A stretch of DNA of 64,000 bases, taken from the NCBI GenBank assembly GCA_009103225.1, contig RHPI01003369.1, forward strand, positions 698,878 to 762,877, given 5' to 3'. Within the stretch, counting starts at the first letter, position 1. Every line of letters begins with the position of its first letter. Under the pieces are notes generated by a model. The model was not told the DNA's origin, made no database searches, and saw nothing but the letters and a program-made list of their open reading frames with translations. The stretch is from Chlorokybus atmophyticus (Eukaryota; Streptophyta; Chlorokybophyceae; Chlorokybales; Chlorokybaceae). Of the stretch, positions 25,264-37,112 are shown one piece after another. Made by a program: the position numbers and the translations under genes.

Positions 25264-25623
25264 TTACAACACAACACCACAAAAGCGTTTTGTACATTTT
25301 TGAAGCAAGTCACCGAGCATCTGTCTCGGAGGCAGCATGAAAATCACAAAGACATAGTTGTCCTTGGTGCATTTGCCATCAGCAAATGTGGCAGTTGTGC
25401 GTATTGAATAATGAGGGTGGAGAAGTCCGAAACAGGTAAGAAACGGAAATCTGAAGTTTAGCCCGCAATTGGAGAAAGCGAAACCGAATGCAAAGGACAT
25501 GTCTTCAAAGTTCCTTTCAGGGAATACTATTCTTTTTATATTATTAAACCCCATGGGCAAAAAGCATTTTACACCCTTTACTCCGTATGTGAGAAAAGAG
25601 CTCTCTCCAATGAGGAGAAGCAA
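25264..25623 (-). CDS. Hypothetical 119-residue open frame
   Basis: Uninterrupted frame of 119 codons in the AT-rich island, with hydrophobic and Cys/Phe-rich composition (FAFGFAFSNCGLNF, FVIFMLPPRQML). No splice partner, no recognised motif. The 3' end (about 25264-25320) matches sequence at the end of the neighbouring tandem repeat unit (gttttgtacattttt), so part of it may belong to that repeat. Confidence 0.25.
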   Translation of the reverse strand: MLLLIGESSFLTYGVKGVKCFLPMGFNNIKRIVFPERNFEDMSFAFGFAFSNCGLNFRFPFLTCFGLLHPHYSIRTTATFADGKCTKDNYVFVIFMLPPRQMLGDLLQKCTKRFCGVVL

Positions 25624-25729
25624 AGACGACTAAAAAGTGGCTTGTGCTTCAATTGCGGGTACGTGCTTTTTTAAAACAGAATCCGTCCACGATATGTTTT
25701 GATTGCTGAGAATGCTTTAGGTGTCTGAA

Positions 25730-27250
25730 CACGTGGGCGCAAATCCTTGATATGAGGTATGCGTACAACAACGTAAACATGGTTGCTTTTGCTCATGTTA
25801 TTGGATACTGTCACGCTGTATCGCAGACGAGGTGCGAGAAGTCTCGCAACGACCTGAGTTTTATGGAAAAAACGTGTTTAATTACCGTGCATGGCGACAT
25901 CATAAAAATAAACTTGTCATTGGCGCCCAACTCCAAAAACTCCTCTAGACATATATAGTGTTTTTGGTCGGGCTTTTACTTGTGGTCCAGCAGCGAAACA
26001 TGTGATATATGATTTATATACATTGTATATATTGCAGTTACAATATTCTATCCACAATCGCTAGCCGCTTTGCTTTAGCGCGGAACATCATGAAGGAGTT
26101 CCGTACAGTTTAAAAAGCAAGCGAGATTCGCAATATTGTTTATGTGTTACAAAAAGGGTCCGGCCATCTAAGCCATAAACGACCATAACGGTAGATACGG
26201 CATTTTCTATTTTGTGAATTACATATTGAGCCCTCTGTCTATGTTACATAACATTATAACGTATTCCCCTCAACCAGAACACGTCTGTGTATGTAAGGTG
26301 CCTAAAAAGTGGGCGCAACGGATTTTGCAGGTGCGGACAATATGCGCAGCTAGTGCGACCAAAGCAGTCGAATCTAAGCCTAGCTTGAGAGGAGGTATGC
26401 GTACAATAATGTCAAGCATGGCCGCTTTTGCCCTTGTCATTTTATCATGTCACGCTGCAACGTAAACGAGATGTGAGAAGTCTTGCGACGAGCTCAATTG
26501 TTTTAAAGCACATATCATCATGCAGCACATGTTTGTGCAAGTGGATAACACTGCGCGTGGCGAAATCATGGAAGAGGTCTTATTGTTAACAATGTTGGCG
26601 TCTTTAGAATTTAAAATTCTCCTCTAGTTATAAGAGAGTTTTATGGGGTTGTCAGTTGTAGTTAAGCGGCAAACATGTGACATTTAAATTGCCATTGCGA
26701 CTGATGCATAATTTTCTCACAATCGTCTTGTTCGCTTTGCTTTGACGTGAAAAACCACGAAGAAGTTTTGTACATTTTTCGTTAAGAGTGATGAGTACAT
26801 GCTTTACTGTCTCTGACATACTCTCATCGATGAGAATATGTTGGTTTTAATCAGGTGCTTTCAAAAATTGGGTGCGAAAGATTTTGCACATGTGGATGAT
26901 ATGTAATGTAAGTGCAACCCAAGTAGTCGCATCTTAGCTTAGCTTGAGGTATGCGTGCAGCATGGTTGCTTTTACGCATGTCATTCCGTCATGGCATTGT
27001 GACGCTGCATTCAGCATGATGCGAAAAGTCTTGTGATGAGTTGAGTTTGTTGAAAGTTACGTGGATAGACACTGCGCGGTATCGTGGAGCGATCTTGTTG
27101 TTGGCGCTCAGTTTTAAAGTTTTCCTCAAGCTATGAGAGGATTTCTTTGGCTGCCAAATGTGGTCGAGCAGCAACACATACTGTTCGATGTCTATTGCGG
27201 TTTTTGCACAATTTCTTAACAATCGTTGTCCTTCGCATCAATGCGAAGTC
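25730..27250. repeat. Three diverged tandem copies of a ~0.55-0.64 kb unit
   Basis: Landmark sequences recur in the same order: gaggtatgcgt at about 25751, 26394 and 26945; ttgctttt/cgctttt with cat.tcatt and cacgctg shortly after; agaagtct.gc.acga; ttggcg....ctc.tctag...a.tat; and the pair aca(c/t)atcg...ttcgctttgcttt at about 26050 and 26710. A further partial copy of the unit end lies at about 25270-25320. One copy has an open frame of 68 codons (25752-25958); the others have stops at equivalent positions, so any coding capacity is eroded. Confidence 0.75.
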
Positions 27251-27354
27251 CCATCTTATGTCAAGTTTTAGCCAAGCTCATTAACAAGTCGTGAAGTCCC
27301 AGCCATATGGCATATATACTAAAAGTTGATGAAATCAGCAAAAGCATTTCTTGC

Positions 27355-27812
27355 CCCCTACACACGGAAGGCGGTCAAGTGAAGATAAACGACATCACGC
27401 CACATGTTGACTTCAACAAAGTTCACGGTATGAACAAGTCCATCACATTGCTTGTCTGAAGCGGCTTTAAGTGTTGAAAGCTCGCGAGTCGGCGACTCCG
27501 AAATCCGCAACAGACCGAACAGGGTCTTACCGCAGGACGTCTCACGGAAAGCCGCAAGGCTACCGAACTGGAGCAAGTGGCCCAAACTCAAAGAAGGAGC
27601 ACCTGCAGGAGGCCCAAGAAAAGGCGGAGACTGAGGCCCCGATATAGGATTGCTTGGGGAGGGAGTGCTTGAAAATGGCGGAGACGGAGGCCATGGAGAA
27701 GGAGCGCCTTCCAAAGGAGGAGGCCCTCAAAGTATGTTGCGATTACATGCCTTCCACCGAGCACCTCTCCCACGAATGGCCACAAACCACACTCCTCAAG
27801 AGGAACTCATAA
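27355..27812 (+). pseudogene. Broken protein-like frames
   Basis: Short frame segments look protein-like but are separated by stops and frame changes: GGQVKINDITPHVDFNKV and MNKSITLLV (27368-27461), then in another frame KKEHLQEAQEKAETEAP and KMAETEAMEKERLPKEEALK with a TAG between them. The latter two are charged helical repeats. No family recognised; listed as a probable gene remnant. Confidence 0.25.
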
Positions 27813-28117
27813 TGGTGAGCGCAGCACAGAACTTACATTCTGTTGCCAGAGGGCAATCAGGCCCATGCTCCACAACTAGATGCTTAGGTTGCTTATGCAC
27901 GTGAGCTCGTTACATGCCCACCATAGCTTTGTTATATCACAAGCGCGAACACCCATGACATGAAACAAATGATGACATCCGATGCACTTTGCAAAAGCTA
28001 GTGACAGATCATGTCACACTGCAAATCCGTTGGCCATTAATGACAGTGTACAAACCAGACAATAATGTGTGCGTGACATGAGGGATAGTGGCGATCAGCA
28101 GCATAACGCATCTTACA

Positions 28118-31100
28118 CTATAAGGTGTTTTTTGAGAAGGCCAACCTCAACGTATGTCTCCCAATCGCAGTACCGTGCAACAAAGCGAGAGAATTAACCG
28201 CATCTTCCTCACTGCCCATCTGGCAGACCAAGCAACATATCAGTTTCAACCTCCAGCAGCAACCATGCTTGCATGGGACAGTACATGACGCACAATACGG
28301 ACCTGGATGAGTGCCTGCTTCTTGCCATTAACCTCAAACAACTTGCAGTTTGTCACCCGGCCTCGTATTGAGATCAACTCCACCAGCGACGGCAAAGCAA
28401 TATCCGGTGGCAAATTTGATGCATGTAGTGTTGAACAGGGTGCTGTTGTATGCCGATAACTTGTTGATGAAGGGTGCGTAAACCGATTCAAAGGGGAAGC
28501 ACTATACTCTTTGGTGTCGCTGCTGGCCATGATGGTTGGATGCTTGGAGAAATTTATAGACAACCGCGCGCCAAAAAGCGTAATGCCCTGCACATTGCAA
28601 CACGACTAGCTGTAAACTCCACAGAAGTTTCGGAACCAATGACAGCATGCGGTTAAGGAAACTTGCACCCTACCTGTAAACAGTTTATGGCTACTTGCGC
28701 CTGGAAAACGTCACCCATTTGCACCAAGGCGTGGTCTGGCTTATTATGCAACATCTTGATGCGAACGATGTTTCCGTAAATGGAGAACAGATTGAACAGC
28801 GTGTCTGGATTGGCCAACTGCCATTAGATGCAGTCAGCAAGAACCCTTCAGCCAGCAAGTCACAACCACACAACTGAAGAGATATCACCCACCGCGACAT
28901 TCAGACCAGAGACAAGTAGCACTGGGCTGGCACCAGTTGGAAGTGAGCTGGCAGGTGCGTACATATTGGAGGACTGCACGTCATATTGCCTCGGGTGATG
29001 CTGCAAGTAAGACCATGTACCAAGACAAGTTGATGCAAACCGGCACAGAGCTGCATGTGGCCTGTCAATGAGACACGACATCAACCACTGAACATTAAGC
29101 CAGTTACCTCAGATCCAGCAGGAAAATACCCCACATTGGGAGGCACACTCTGTGGCAGTGGTCTGCCGAAGGCATCCAAACCTCCTGATGGTGGAAAACC
29201 TGCTGGTGCGGGTTGAAGCGCGTGCTGCAAGTTAAGTTGCTTGTCAGCCCAAACTGGGTCTAAGCTGATGCAAGCCGAGCAGATGAAATGCGCCACATGA
29301 GATTGCCACAGTTGCGTGCACCGGCTGGTTACATTGCATATGTTGTTAGACAAAGCTACTGAGCCAATCATACTAGCAGCTGCGTGCAGAGCTCGTACCA
29401 GATACTGACCGCTAGGGCCACTCAATGGTGATGTATAATCCCTGACAGAACGCAGTATGCAGCACATCAGTCAAGTTGTTGGCGAAGTGCAAGACAGCAA
29501 GCGCCTATAGCTTTGTGCTGCATATGATGTCCCGGTCACCACACCATTTAATCGCTGTTTTGAACAACTCAGCGCACAGAACACATGCAACATATAAACA
29601 CCACATTGAGTTCATACTCACCTTGAACGGTCAGTTTGCTGGTTGACTGTGAGCTTCTGCAAACTGTAAGAATGTTAGCTGGGCAGGGCCGCACAGAGCA
29701 ATGCCGGTGCTATGGTACAGGTTCAATTGCAGGGCGATATAAGGAGTGAAGTGAGATGTGCCTACACTTGCTGCTTACTTTGAAAACTGGATGTCCAGTA
29801 GACAGCAACCCTCGTATATGTATCGCCCCTACAGAAATGAACTTACATCAAACCCAACACTTGTGCCGCGCATCACTGCTATAGGTGTAACCTGCCTGAA
29901 GTTGCTGTTTGGCCATCACAGCATTTGCGGGAGAACTGTACTGTACCAACACTTGCAGGTTGCCTGTTTTGTTGAACATGACAATCTTCTCAATGAGTCC
30001 GTGAGGTGAGAAGACCTGCAAACCCACGGACCTTCTCAGTATATCAACCTATCACAGGCCAGTATACAACATAAAATACAATACATCTTGCAGTTCATGC
30101 ACAAAGCCAATAAGGTCTACAGCATACCTGATGGACGACATCAATCGTGACAGGAAGGACGGTGTTGGAAACAGTCACCAGTAGTATGCGATTGGGTACC
30201 TCCTGCGAAACCACGACGCCTTCAGCAACTGTTTGCCATAGCAGGAACACATTACCCGCCTCGATTTGAAGGGTCGCGACTCCCTTTACGGCTAGCAAAT
30301 ACCTGGCGATTTTCTTGCTTCAGTTCTTGATGAGCAGAAAACTGTAGGTACAAGTTGCGCCCTCTGCCAAATCCACATCACAAGCTGTGTGCCATGCTGT
30401 TTCACTGGCTACATTGGCTCTTCATGCAAACAATCCAGTCTGAAATTTCACTGTCAACATGCAGCCCGCATTCGCTCCTGCCTACCTGACACTTGCTTGC
30501 ACAGCGCCATAGTACTGCACAGCACTGATGGCACATTGAAGCTCTCTCATCTCCAGCAATGCCTGTTACAGCCACAATGCTTTCATCGCATGCTGCAACA
30601 AGCTTGATGCATGCAACCGCCACGGCAGTGTATACTCTAAAGCACAGGCTTGGGACATTTTGCAAACGTACGAAAACATGCTAGACACTGACGTCCGCTT
30701 AACAATCGCAAGTGTTCACGCAAAGTTGCACCAGCTTGCGGACAACACGCTTAGGTCCGGCGCACAGTAAACACGCAATGCAGGTTGACTGCTTGCAAGT
30801 CGTTCAGACTTGCAAGCAGTCCACCTCTTCCGCATGTTTGCAAGCTGTGCGGCCGCGTATGTGCCAATGCTTTACTGCTTCGGACATTACCTCAGTCTGT
30901 GTGCAAAACCATCGAGTGAAACAGCATTGCAAGCACTAGCGCAGTGCATGCAACAAATGAGGCAGGCCTGAAGGATACCTGATTTTTTGAGCGGACGACG
31001 ACCGAATGTGCAACCTCGCCAAATGGCCGCACCAGCTGCAGAAGGTCTTCCTGTGACACAAATGCAGCTAAGCTCAACCATGGTTGGGACCAGCGGTGAT

Positions 31101-31286
31101 GCAGACACGCCAAGTCTGCTGTGAAAAACCGCAAGAGCTCATACACAGCCAAGCACCGAACGACAAGCCCACCTCAGACACCTCAGGACCAACATTGCGG
31201 ATGTGTATGACCCTAGACGGAGAGCCTGGACCAGAGCCGTGAGCAGCACCAGCAGCACCAGGGGACTGCACTGGCTCTGCTTGCAT
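28118..31286 (-). CDS. PTB: Polypyrimidine tract-binding protein homologue (four RRMs)
   Basis: Nuclear RNA-binding regulator of alternative splicing. Fourteen exons: 31286-31173, 31050-30979, 30562-30486, 30363-30303, 30202-30128, 30015-29896, 29828-29779, 29663-29622, 29441-29399, 29224-29108, 29000-28893, 28817-28674, 28587-28303, 28219-28118; total 469 residues, all phases consistent. RRM1 about 25-105 (RVIHIRNVGPEVSEEDLLQL), RRM2 about 111-195 (NRILLVTVSNTVLPVTIDVV, GCCLLDIQFSNL), RRM3 about 282-353 (NPDTLFNLFSIYGNIVRIKM) and RRM4 about 386-466 (KLFEVNGKKQALIQ), as in PTB/hnRNP L proteins. A Pro/Gly-rich linker separates RRM2 and RRM3. Intron 6 has a GC donor (CAG/GCAGGT at 29895). It shares a short promoter with SRP72. 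Confidence 0.94.
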
Positions 31287-31570
31287 GGCGGCCGCAGGAA
31301 GGTTGGCTTCTAATAGCAACCCATGAAGGTAAGCAACGCCGTGAGTTGAGTAAGCTGCTCAGCTACTTTGCCAGCAATGCGCAGCAAGAGGAGTACTGTT
31401 GAACCTCCGCCGCCTCAGCCTCTGCCGCCACACGCACCGCTGAGGCTAAACAAACCCTAATTGGGCCTAATCTCAGCAGCTGGGCCATTGTCCGCCCGCC
31501 TGGGCGGCGGCGGCGGCGGCGGCGGTGTCGGGGTGCATGTCAATATTGCTGCGAGGAATACGTTGTGCAA
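31287..31570. promoter_or_regulatory. Bidirectional promoter with telo-box and two TGGGCC elements
   Basis: Only 284 bp separate the PTB and SRP72 start codons. The sequence contains AAACCCTAA (31452-31460) followed by TGGGCC at 31462-31467 and 31481-31486, then a CGG repeat (31504-31523). Telo-box plus TGGGCY (site II) is the classical pairing in plant promoters of translation and proliferation genes (established for land plants; function here is inference). Confidence 0.6.
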
Positions 31571-34500
31571 ATGCCGCCCAAGGTGAAGGGACTGCCGGCG
31601 GCGGACAAGCGCCCCGCAGCGTTGGCAGCTGGCAGCAAGTCTGCGGCGCAGCAAGCACCAGCCCAGCCTGCGCAGCCTGAGGTGTCAGTTGAAGAGCGGT
31701 TCACCGCACTTGAAGAGCTTGTGCAGAAAGGAGAGGACGTTGGTGCTATTATCCGAGCATGTGATGACAGTATCCTTCTTGTTTTGTTTTTCGTTTATTC
31801 GTTTTCAGCTTGGGGATGACTGCACTCACTGCCTGTGACGACCGTTGCATGGGCTTGCATGCAGCATGTTTCCACTCGGACCGCGCAGACTAGGCATGAA
31901 ACTAGAGCACATTGTTGCAGTGCCTTGCCAGGACATTGCTGGGGCACGGGGGCACGTTGTGGCCTATGACATAATCGTCAAGTGCGTCAAGATCAGACAT
32001 GTGCTTTTGATAATTAGCAGACACCGACACCATTGCACAACAGCGTTGTTGCCCTTCGTCCGTCACTATTTGCCTGTGACACGCATTTGGTGATCACGCA
32101 GCTGGCTGCTTCGTGCAGGTTATGTTGCTTGGGTTCGCCTTGGACTATGCGTGGTTAGCGTCCACAGCAATGGCTTGACTTTGCACTGAACGTACCATAG
32201 CCTCGTTGCCTCAATTGTCAACTGTTGCCAGTAGCGCGCATGGATGTTGCGCATTGAAGGATGGTGCACATGGGCATGTGTGAAGTCATCTTGTTTGTTC
32301 TTGTCATCAACTTGTGTAAGTGTGTCGTAAACAGCACCTTTCTGGCATGCTTGGCGGTGTGCGCCCGTGCAAACAACCTGTGCAAGTGCCGCGCGCATGC
32401 TTGGTTATACGGCTGCTGCGGCATTGGATGCGGACCTTGACCCCCCATTACAGTTCTCAAAGCATCTCCTGGGGATCCGGATGCTTTCGCCTGCAAGGTT
32501 CTTGCGCTGGTTCATGCTTCGCAGTTTGAAGAAGCCATTGCAGCCATCAACGCTGCGCCAAGTGGCACTCCTGACCTTACGCTTCCTAAGGCAAGCATTG
32601 GTGGTCTACATTCCATATGGTCTGCTGCAGACAAACTAATGTGCTGGATGTGGACACTTATGAGTCAAAATCTTGCAGGCATACTGTTATTACCGCTTGA
32701 AACACTATCAAGATGCACTTGCAGCGGTTCGTAGCATATCTGTAGCAGAGAGAGACTCTGGTGTGATGCAACTGGAAGCACAGGTATGCACTGTGCAAGG
32801 AATGACAACTTTTCATGCAACTAAGTGTACTGTGTGTTGCAAGCTGACTTGGGCTGTTGGCACCCCCAGGTCCTTTACCGGTTAGGGCAGTTTGCAGAGT
32901 GCATTAGGACCTATGAGAGCGTGTATCAAAAGCTTGGTAAACACCACCTGTTTGTCAGTGGTTGAACGCTCTGCATGTTCGCACAACATTGCTGACAGTA
33001 CTTGCAACCTGTCAACTAGATTCTAGTCTGGAAGTCAAGACAAATGTGCTTGCGGCTTACGTCTCTGGCGGCCGTGCTGCCGAAGTGGCTGCTGTCATGC
33101 AGGCCATGAAGGTAAGCTCAGTGCTTGTGCAACAAGTCTGTTGTACTGCGTGTGCATGCATGACAGAGTTGTTTCGCACTCATCAGGTTTCGCCAAGGGA
33201 TGGGTTTGAGCTAGCCTTCAATGCGGCCTGCGCTCTGTTAGACACTGGAAACTTTGCTAAAGCAGAGGAGTTCTTGCTTCTAGGCCAGCGGGTTGGGAAG
33301 GAAGCGCTTCTTGATGAAGACTTCACTGAGGAAGAGGTTGGTATTGTCCATGTCTGCTGCCATTGCGGTTCCTTGCTGCTGTGACGTTTTACCAACAATA
33401 TTATGGCTTGATACAGGTTGATGAGGAGCTAGCACCGGCAGCTGTGCAACTGAGCTACATTGTACAAGCAGCAGGCCGCTCTGCAGAGGCAATAGATGGG
33501 TACACGGCATTTCTGAAGAAGAAGCTGGACGATCCAGTTGCAACTGCAATTGCAACAAACAACCTAGTGGCGTTACGTGGAGATCGAGATTTGTTTGATG
33601 CCCTCAAGCGGACAGAGAAGCTGTTGGATAAGAGTTCACCAGGCTTCAGGTGTGCAGAATTTGCACATGGGTTGTACCTGTATCTCAGCTTATGTTTTGC
33701 CTGTGCTATGCTTTGGTTGTGCCTCTGGTGCAGTGTTGGCTACCGGCCGCGCTGATGAGTTGTACCTTTGGCGGCAGGTTGATAGACGCGCTGGAGAACA
33801 GGTTGTCTGCTGAGCAGAAGGGTGCCATTGGTGTCAACCGAGCTCTGCTGCTACTATTCTCGCACAAGCTTGAACAAAGCAGAAGTCTTGCAGGGGCGCT
33901 GGCTGCTCAGTTTCCTGACTGGGACATGCCTGTGCTGATACAGGTGCCGCCATGTTTTCTCGTGTATGTCCATGACCTGCACACAATCATCATGTTGGGG
34001 TATGGTGAATGCGTATGCATGACTTGGGTGCTCGTCGACCGCAGTGCCTGTCAGGTTGTGACGCCAGTTAGGTGTTGGTGGGAGTGAGCTATCGTACAAA
34101 TGGTTGCTGTGCTTGCAGCTAATGCAGAATCTTCCCTGTGCAGGCATCTGTCCTTGTTCGGGAGAACAAGGCTGCAAAAGCAGATGAGCTGCTGGCGGTA
34201 ATGCTCTTACCCATGATTGCGCAGCTGGTGATATCACGCCATGTCATACTCAGCCTATTTGATTCCTATTTTCCTGTTTCACGCAGTCTTTTGCAGAAAG
34301 GCATCCACAGCAGTCAATGCATGTACAGCTTAGCCGTGCACAGGCAGCTGCCTCCGCCGGCACTTTGAAGACGGCTGTGCAGGTCAGTCCTTAGTCATAA
34401 CAGCACTGCTATGGGTACAGTGCATACCAGTGATGTTTGGGGTGCCGCTGTGCCTTGTCACATGAGGGACAGAGGTTTGGCAGTATGCTGTCATGTTGCT

Positions 34501-35421
34501 GATGCAATGTTGGTGTTGCAGGCACTGCGCAGTATACCGGAGCTGCACCAGCACCCAGCGGTGGTAGCAACCCTTGTCGCAATGAACCAAAAGGTTGCAG
34601 ATGCGGATGGAGCTGCAGCTGTGCTTGATGAGGCGGTTGCGTGGTGGGACAATCGCATGCAAGACACGGGCGCTGCCAATGTCAAGCAGAAGCTTTTGCA
34701 GGAAACTGCGACTTTCAAGCTGCAGCTGCGCCAGTACAAAGAAGCTGCTGCTTGCTACAAGCGCCTGCTAGATGTAAGTTTAGCCCAAGACCATATATAC
34801 ATTATGGCCTTTGGTGCCTCCATTATGTACACAAACATGTTGCGTATTACCTCGGCACTGACGGCTGCGCATGCGCAGGATTCCTCATCTGAAGTTGGGC
34901 GAGCGGATGCTGTCACGGGATTGGTTTACAGCGCAGCACACTTTGATGCGGCATCAGCAGAGCAGTATGCCTCCCAGCTGCCTCCATTGCCCAAGAAAAA
35001 GCTGGACTTGGTTGCTCTGGAGGCGAGTCCCCCAACAACAAGCGGCAAAGACGGGAAAGAGGAAGAGGGCCGCAAGCGCAAGGGTGAAGGGGAGCCTGGC
35101 GATGACAAGGAGAGGAAAAGGAAGAACAAGAAGAAGAAGAAGATACGGTACCCCAAGAATTACAATCCGGAAAACCCCGGGCCACCGCCGGACCCAGAGC
35201 GGTGGCTGCCTAGGCGGGAGCGCTCCACATTCAAGAAGAAGGGTAAGAAGCATGCGGCTGCGGCTTTGCGTGGAAGCCAAGGCGCTTCTGCCGCCCAAGC
35301 AGCGGCGGCTTCACAAGCTGCGGAAGAGAAGGCTGCAGCTGCTGCAGTCGCCGCCGCCAAGCCCGCAGCTGTAGCGGCAGCTGTCGCTGCGAAGAATAAA
35401 AAGAAGAAAGGCAGGAGGTAG
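31571..35421 (+). CDS. SRP72: Signal recognition particle subunit SRP72
   Basis: Component of the signal recognition particle that targets ribosomes to the ER; with SRP68 it binds the SRP RNA. Twelve exons: 31571-31769, 32454-32590, 32679-32783, 32870-32936, 33020-33111, 33187-33336, 33417-33649, 33778-33943, 34144-34197, 34287-34382, 34522-34773, 34879-35421; 697 residues, close to human SRP72. Residues about 40-540 are TPR-type helical repeats (AYCYYRLKHYQDALAAVRSI, FLKKKLDDPVATAIATNNLV). The C-terminus has the SRP72 RNA-binding block: Lys-rich KKKKKIRYPKNYNP and PDPERWLPRRERS (about 620), then an Ala/Lys-rich tail. Intron 2 uses a GC donor at 32591. Intron 1 is long (684 bp) and shows no other gene. 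Confidence 0.94.
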
Positions 35422-37112
35422 ATGCTGCAAGTGCGACCTTCTGTTCAAGCCTTCTACCCACCAGCGCTTGGTGTTTATCACCAATCAGCGGGCGACGTGG
35501 TCTGGCAGACTGCTTGCGCAACCAGGTTGAGCGGTCCGCATAACACACTGAGGCCCATATGTGAGGTTTACGTGGCTTCTGTATCAATTCATGTTACAGC
35601 TTAACAGCGGATACAGCTGGCTCGATTTTTGTTGAGCAACACAAGTGGCGGCCATGATGGCTATCACAGAACTAGCCTCACCTCTTATCGTGGCAATGAG
35701 AAATGTGCACGCACAAGAGGTAACAATTGCAACGCATGCCACGCATCAGTCTGCTCCAGCCATGTTGCGTCACTCATACCTGACTCCATGCATAGTGGCG
35801 TAAAGCCTGCAGAGGCTGTTAGGCTACGCGCATGCAGGCAGGGAGACATGTCAGCAGCAAATAAGCATGCATGAGCATGGTGTGGTGGGTTGCAAGAACT
35901 GCGTAGTTGCAGATTGTGACGAGGCCAATGTTTGTTGCAATGGCGTGATGCACTGTACTGCGCAACCTACCTGAGATAGTGTGCGCTGCATCCACCAAAA
36001 TCTAGGTCTCAGTTGGTGTTGGACTTGTGGTCTGTTGCTGTTGTTGAGTACGGACATTGGCCGAGTATTGTGGTTGTTGCTTTGTGTCGGTCTTAATCAA
36101 TGATACTACACAGGCGTCCACAGCCAATGCACGGTCAACTTCTGACACCCATACGCAGGCTACAAACTGCAGCCTACAGTACATTGCCTCCTTGGCTCAC
36201 TTCAAGGCTTGAAGTTTAAGCAACTGTGTTCAATCAATCAATCAATCAATCATCCCAAGCAATAACCACGTGTCGCGACGAGGATGCCCGTCTGCGACAG
36301 CTGACCTCCACGGCAGGGCGCGTCGCTACGGCGGCGCGCGCTGCTGACAATTAAGCAGTGGCCGCAGCAGGGCAGCGATGTGACCCTTTTGGCGTGTGGC
36401 GAAGCTGTGCTTATGCACGCAAGCAAGCAAGGCGGCGGCGGTGGTGTGGGCAGCAGGAAGGTGCAGAGGACTGGGCCATGCTACGGATCGAGATCTGTGC
36501 TTGCGATCTGACGACAGGGTGCGACCTATTCCTACTGCTCTTGTTGTGGAACGAGCGTCTGCCCTTGATTGAACTGCTGGTGGGCGTGATAGTCGTGTGC
36601 AGCTACCATTTGCAATGTTACGCAGTCTCTCTCTGCAGAGTGTCTTTGTAGCAACTTGAAAAACGGCGATTCTCTTCTGTTCGGAGGCATGACGTTACAT
36701 GCTGCAACAACCTCGACTGTTGAGCACAGCTTAGTTTCTTTGCTTGTGTAAAGTGAGGTGCGGTTTTCAGCAGCTGACTTCTCTGTTAACAGTGCAAACG
36801 CCAATGTGCACATGGCCAGTGGAACACTGCGTCGGTGTAATGTGCACGCCGTCTTGGTGTGCACACCTTTTTGGGTGTTTCTACACTATCACATCATGCG
36901 ATACGGTGTACACACCAAGACCTTGTGCACACTATACCATCAAGTCATGCCAATGCAATTAGCTGTTGAGTATGCAAAACTGTTGAGCTTTGCAGCTGGG
37001 AGACATGATGGATTGTGGGATTATACTGAACAGGAGTATGCTTGTGCAGTGAAATGGCGTCAGGTGAAACTATCTCAGGCTGCCTTTGGATGAGCTGTTG
37101 AGGCTGTGCCGC
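35422..37112. other. Intergenic region, no gene seen
   Basis: Contains a (CAAT)n tetranucleotide repeat at 36231-36253 and GC-rich patches near 36310 and 36430. The last few codons before 37113 (from about 37079) read through in frame with the WD40 gene, so that gene could have another 5' exon here; I could not find it. Confidence 0.45.
36231..36253. repeat. (CAAT)n microsatellite
   Basis: Five to six tandem caat units. Confidence 0.9.

Larger units (their letters stand above)
23652..28117. other. AT-richer gene-poor island
   Basis: Between the KEA stop and the 3' end of the PTB gene, base composition shifts visibly toward A/T from about 24.0 kb to 28.1 kb. CA/CG tracts, common elsewhere, are absent. 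The island holds diverged tandem copies, an 83-bp duplication and broken frames, listed separately, and no spliced gene that I can assemble. From 23652 to about 24000 I see only KEA 3' flank. Confidence 0.65.

Noticed and set aside
36358-37093. Several plus-strand frames before the WD40 gene as an extra gene
   Set aside because: No motif and no set of splice sites giving a continuous product; at most a 5' exon of the WD40 gene.
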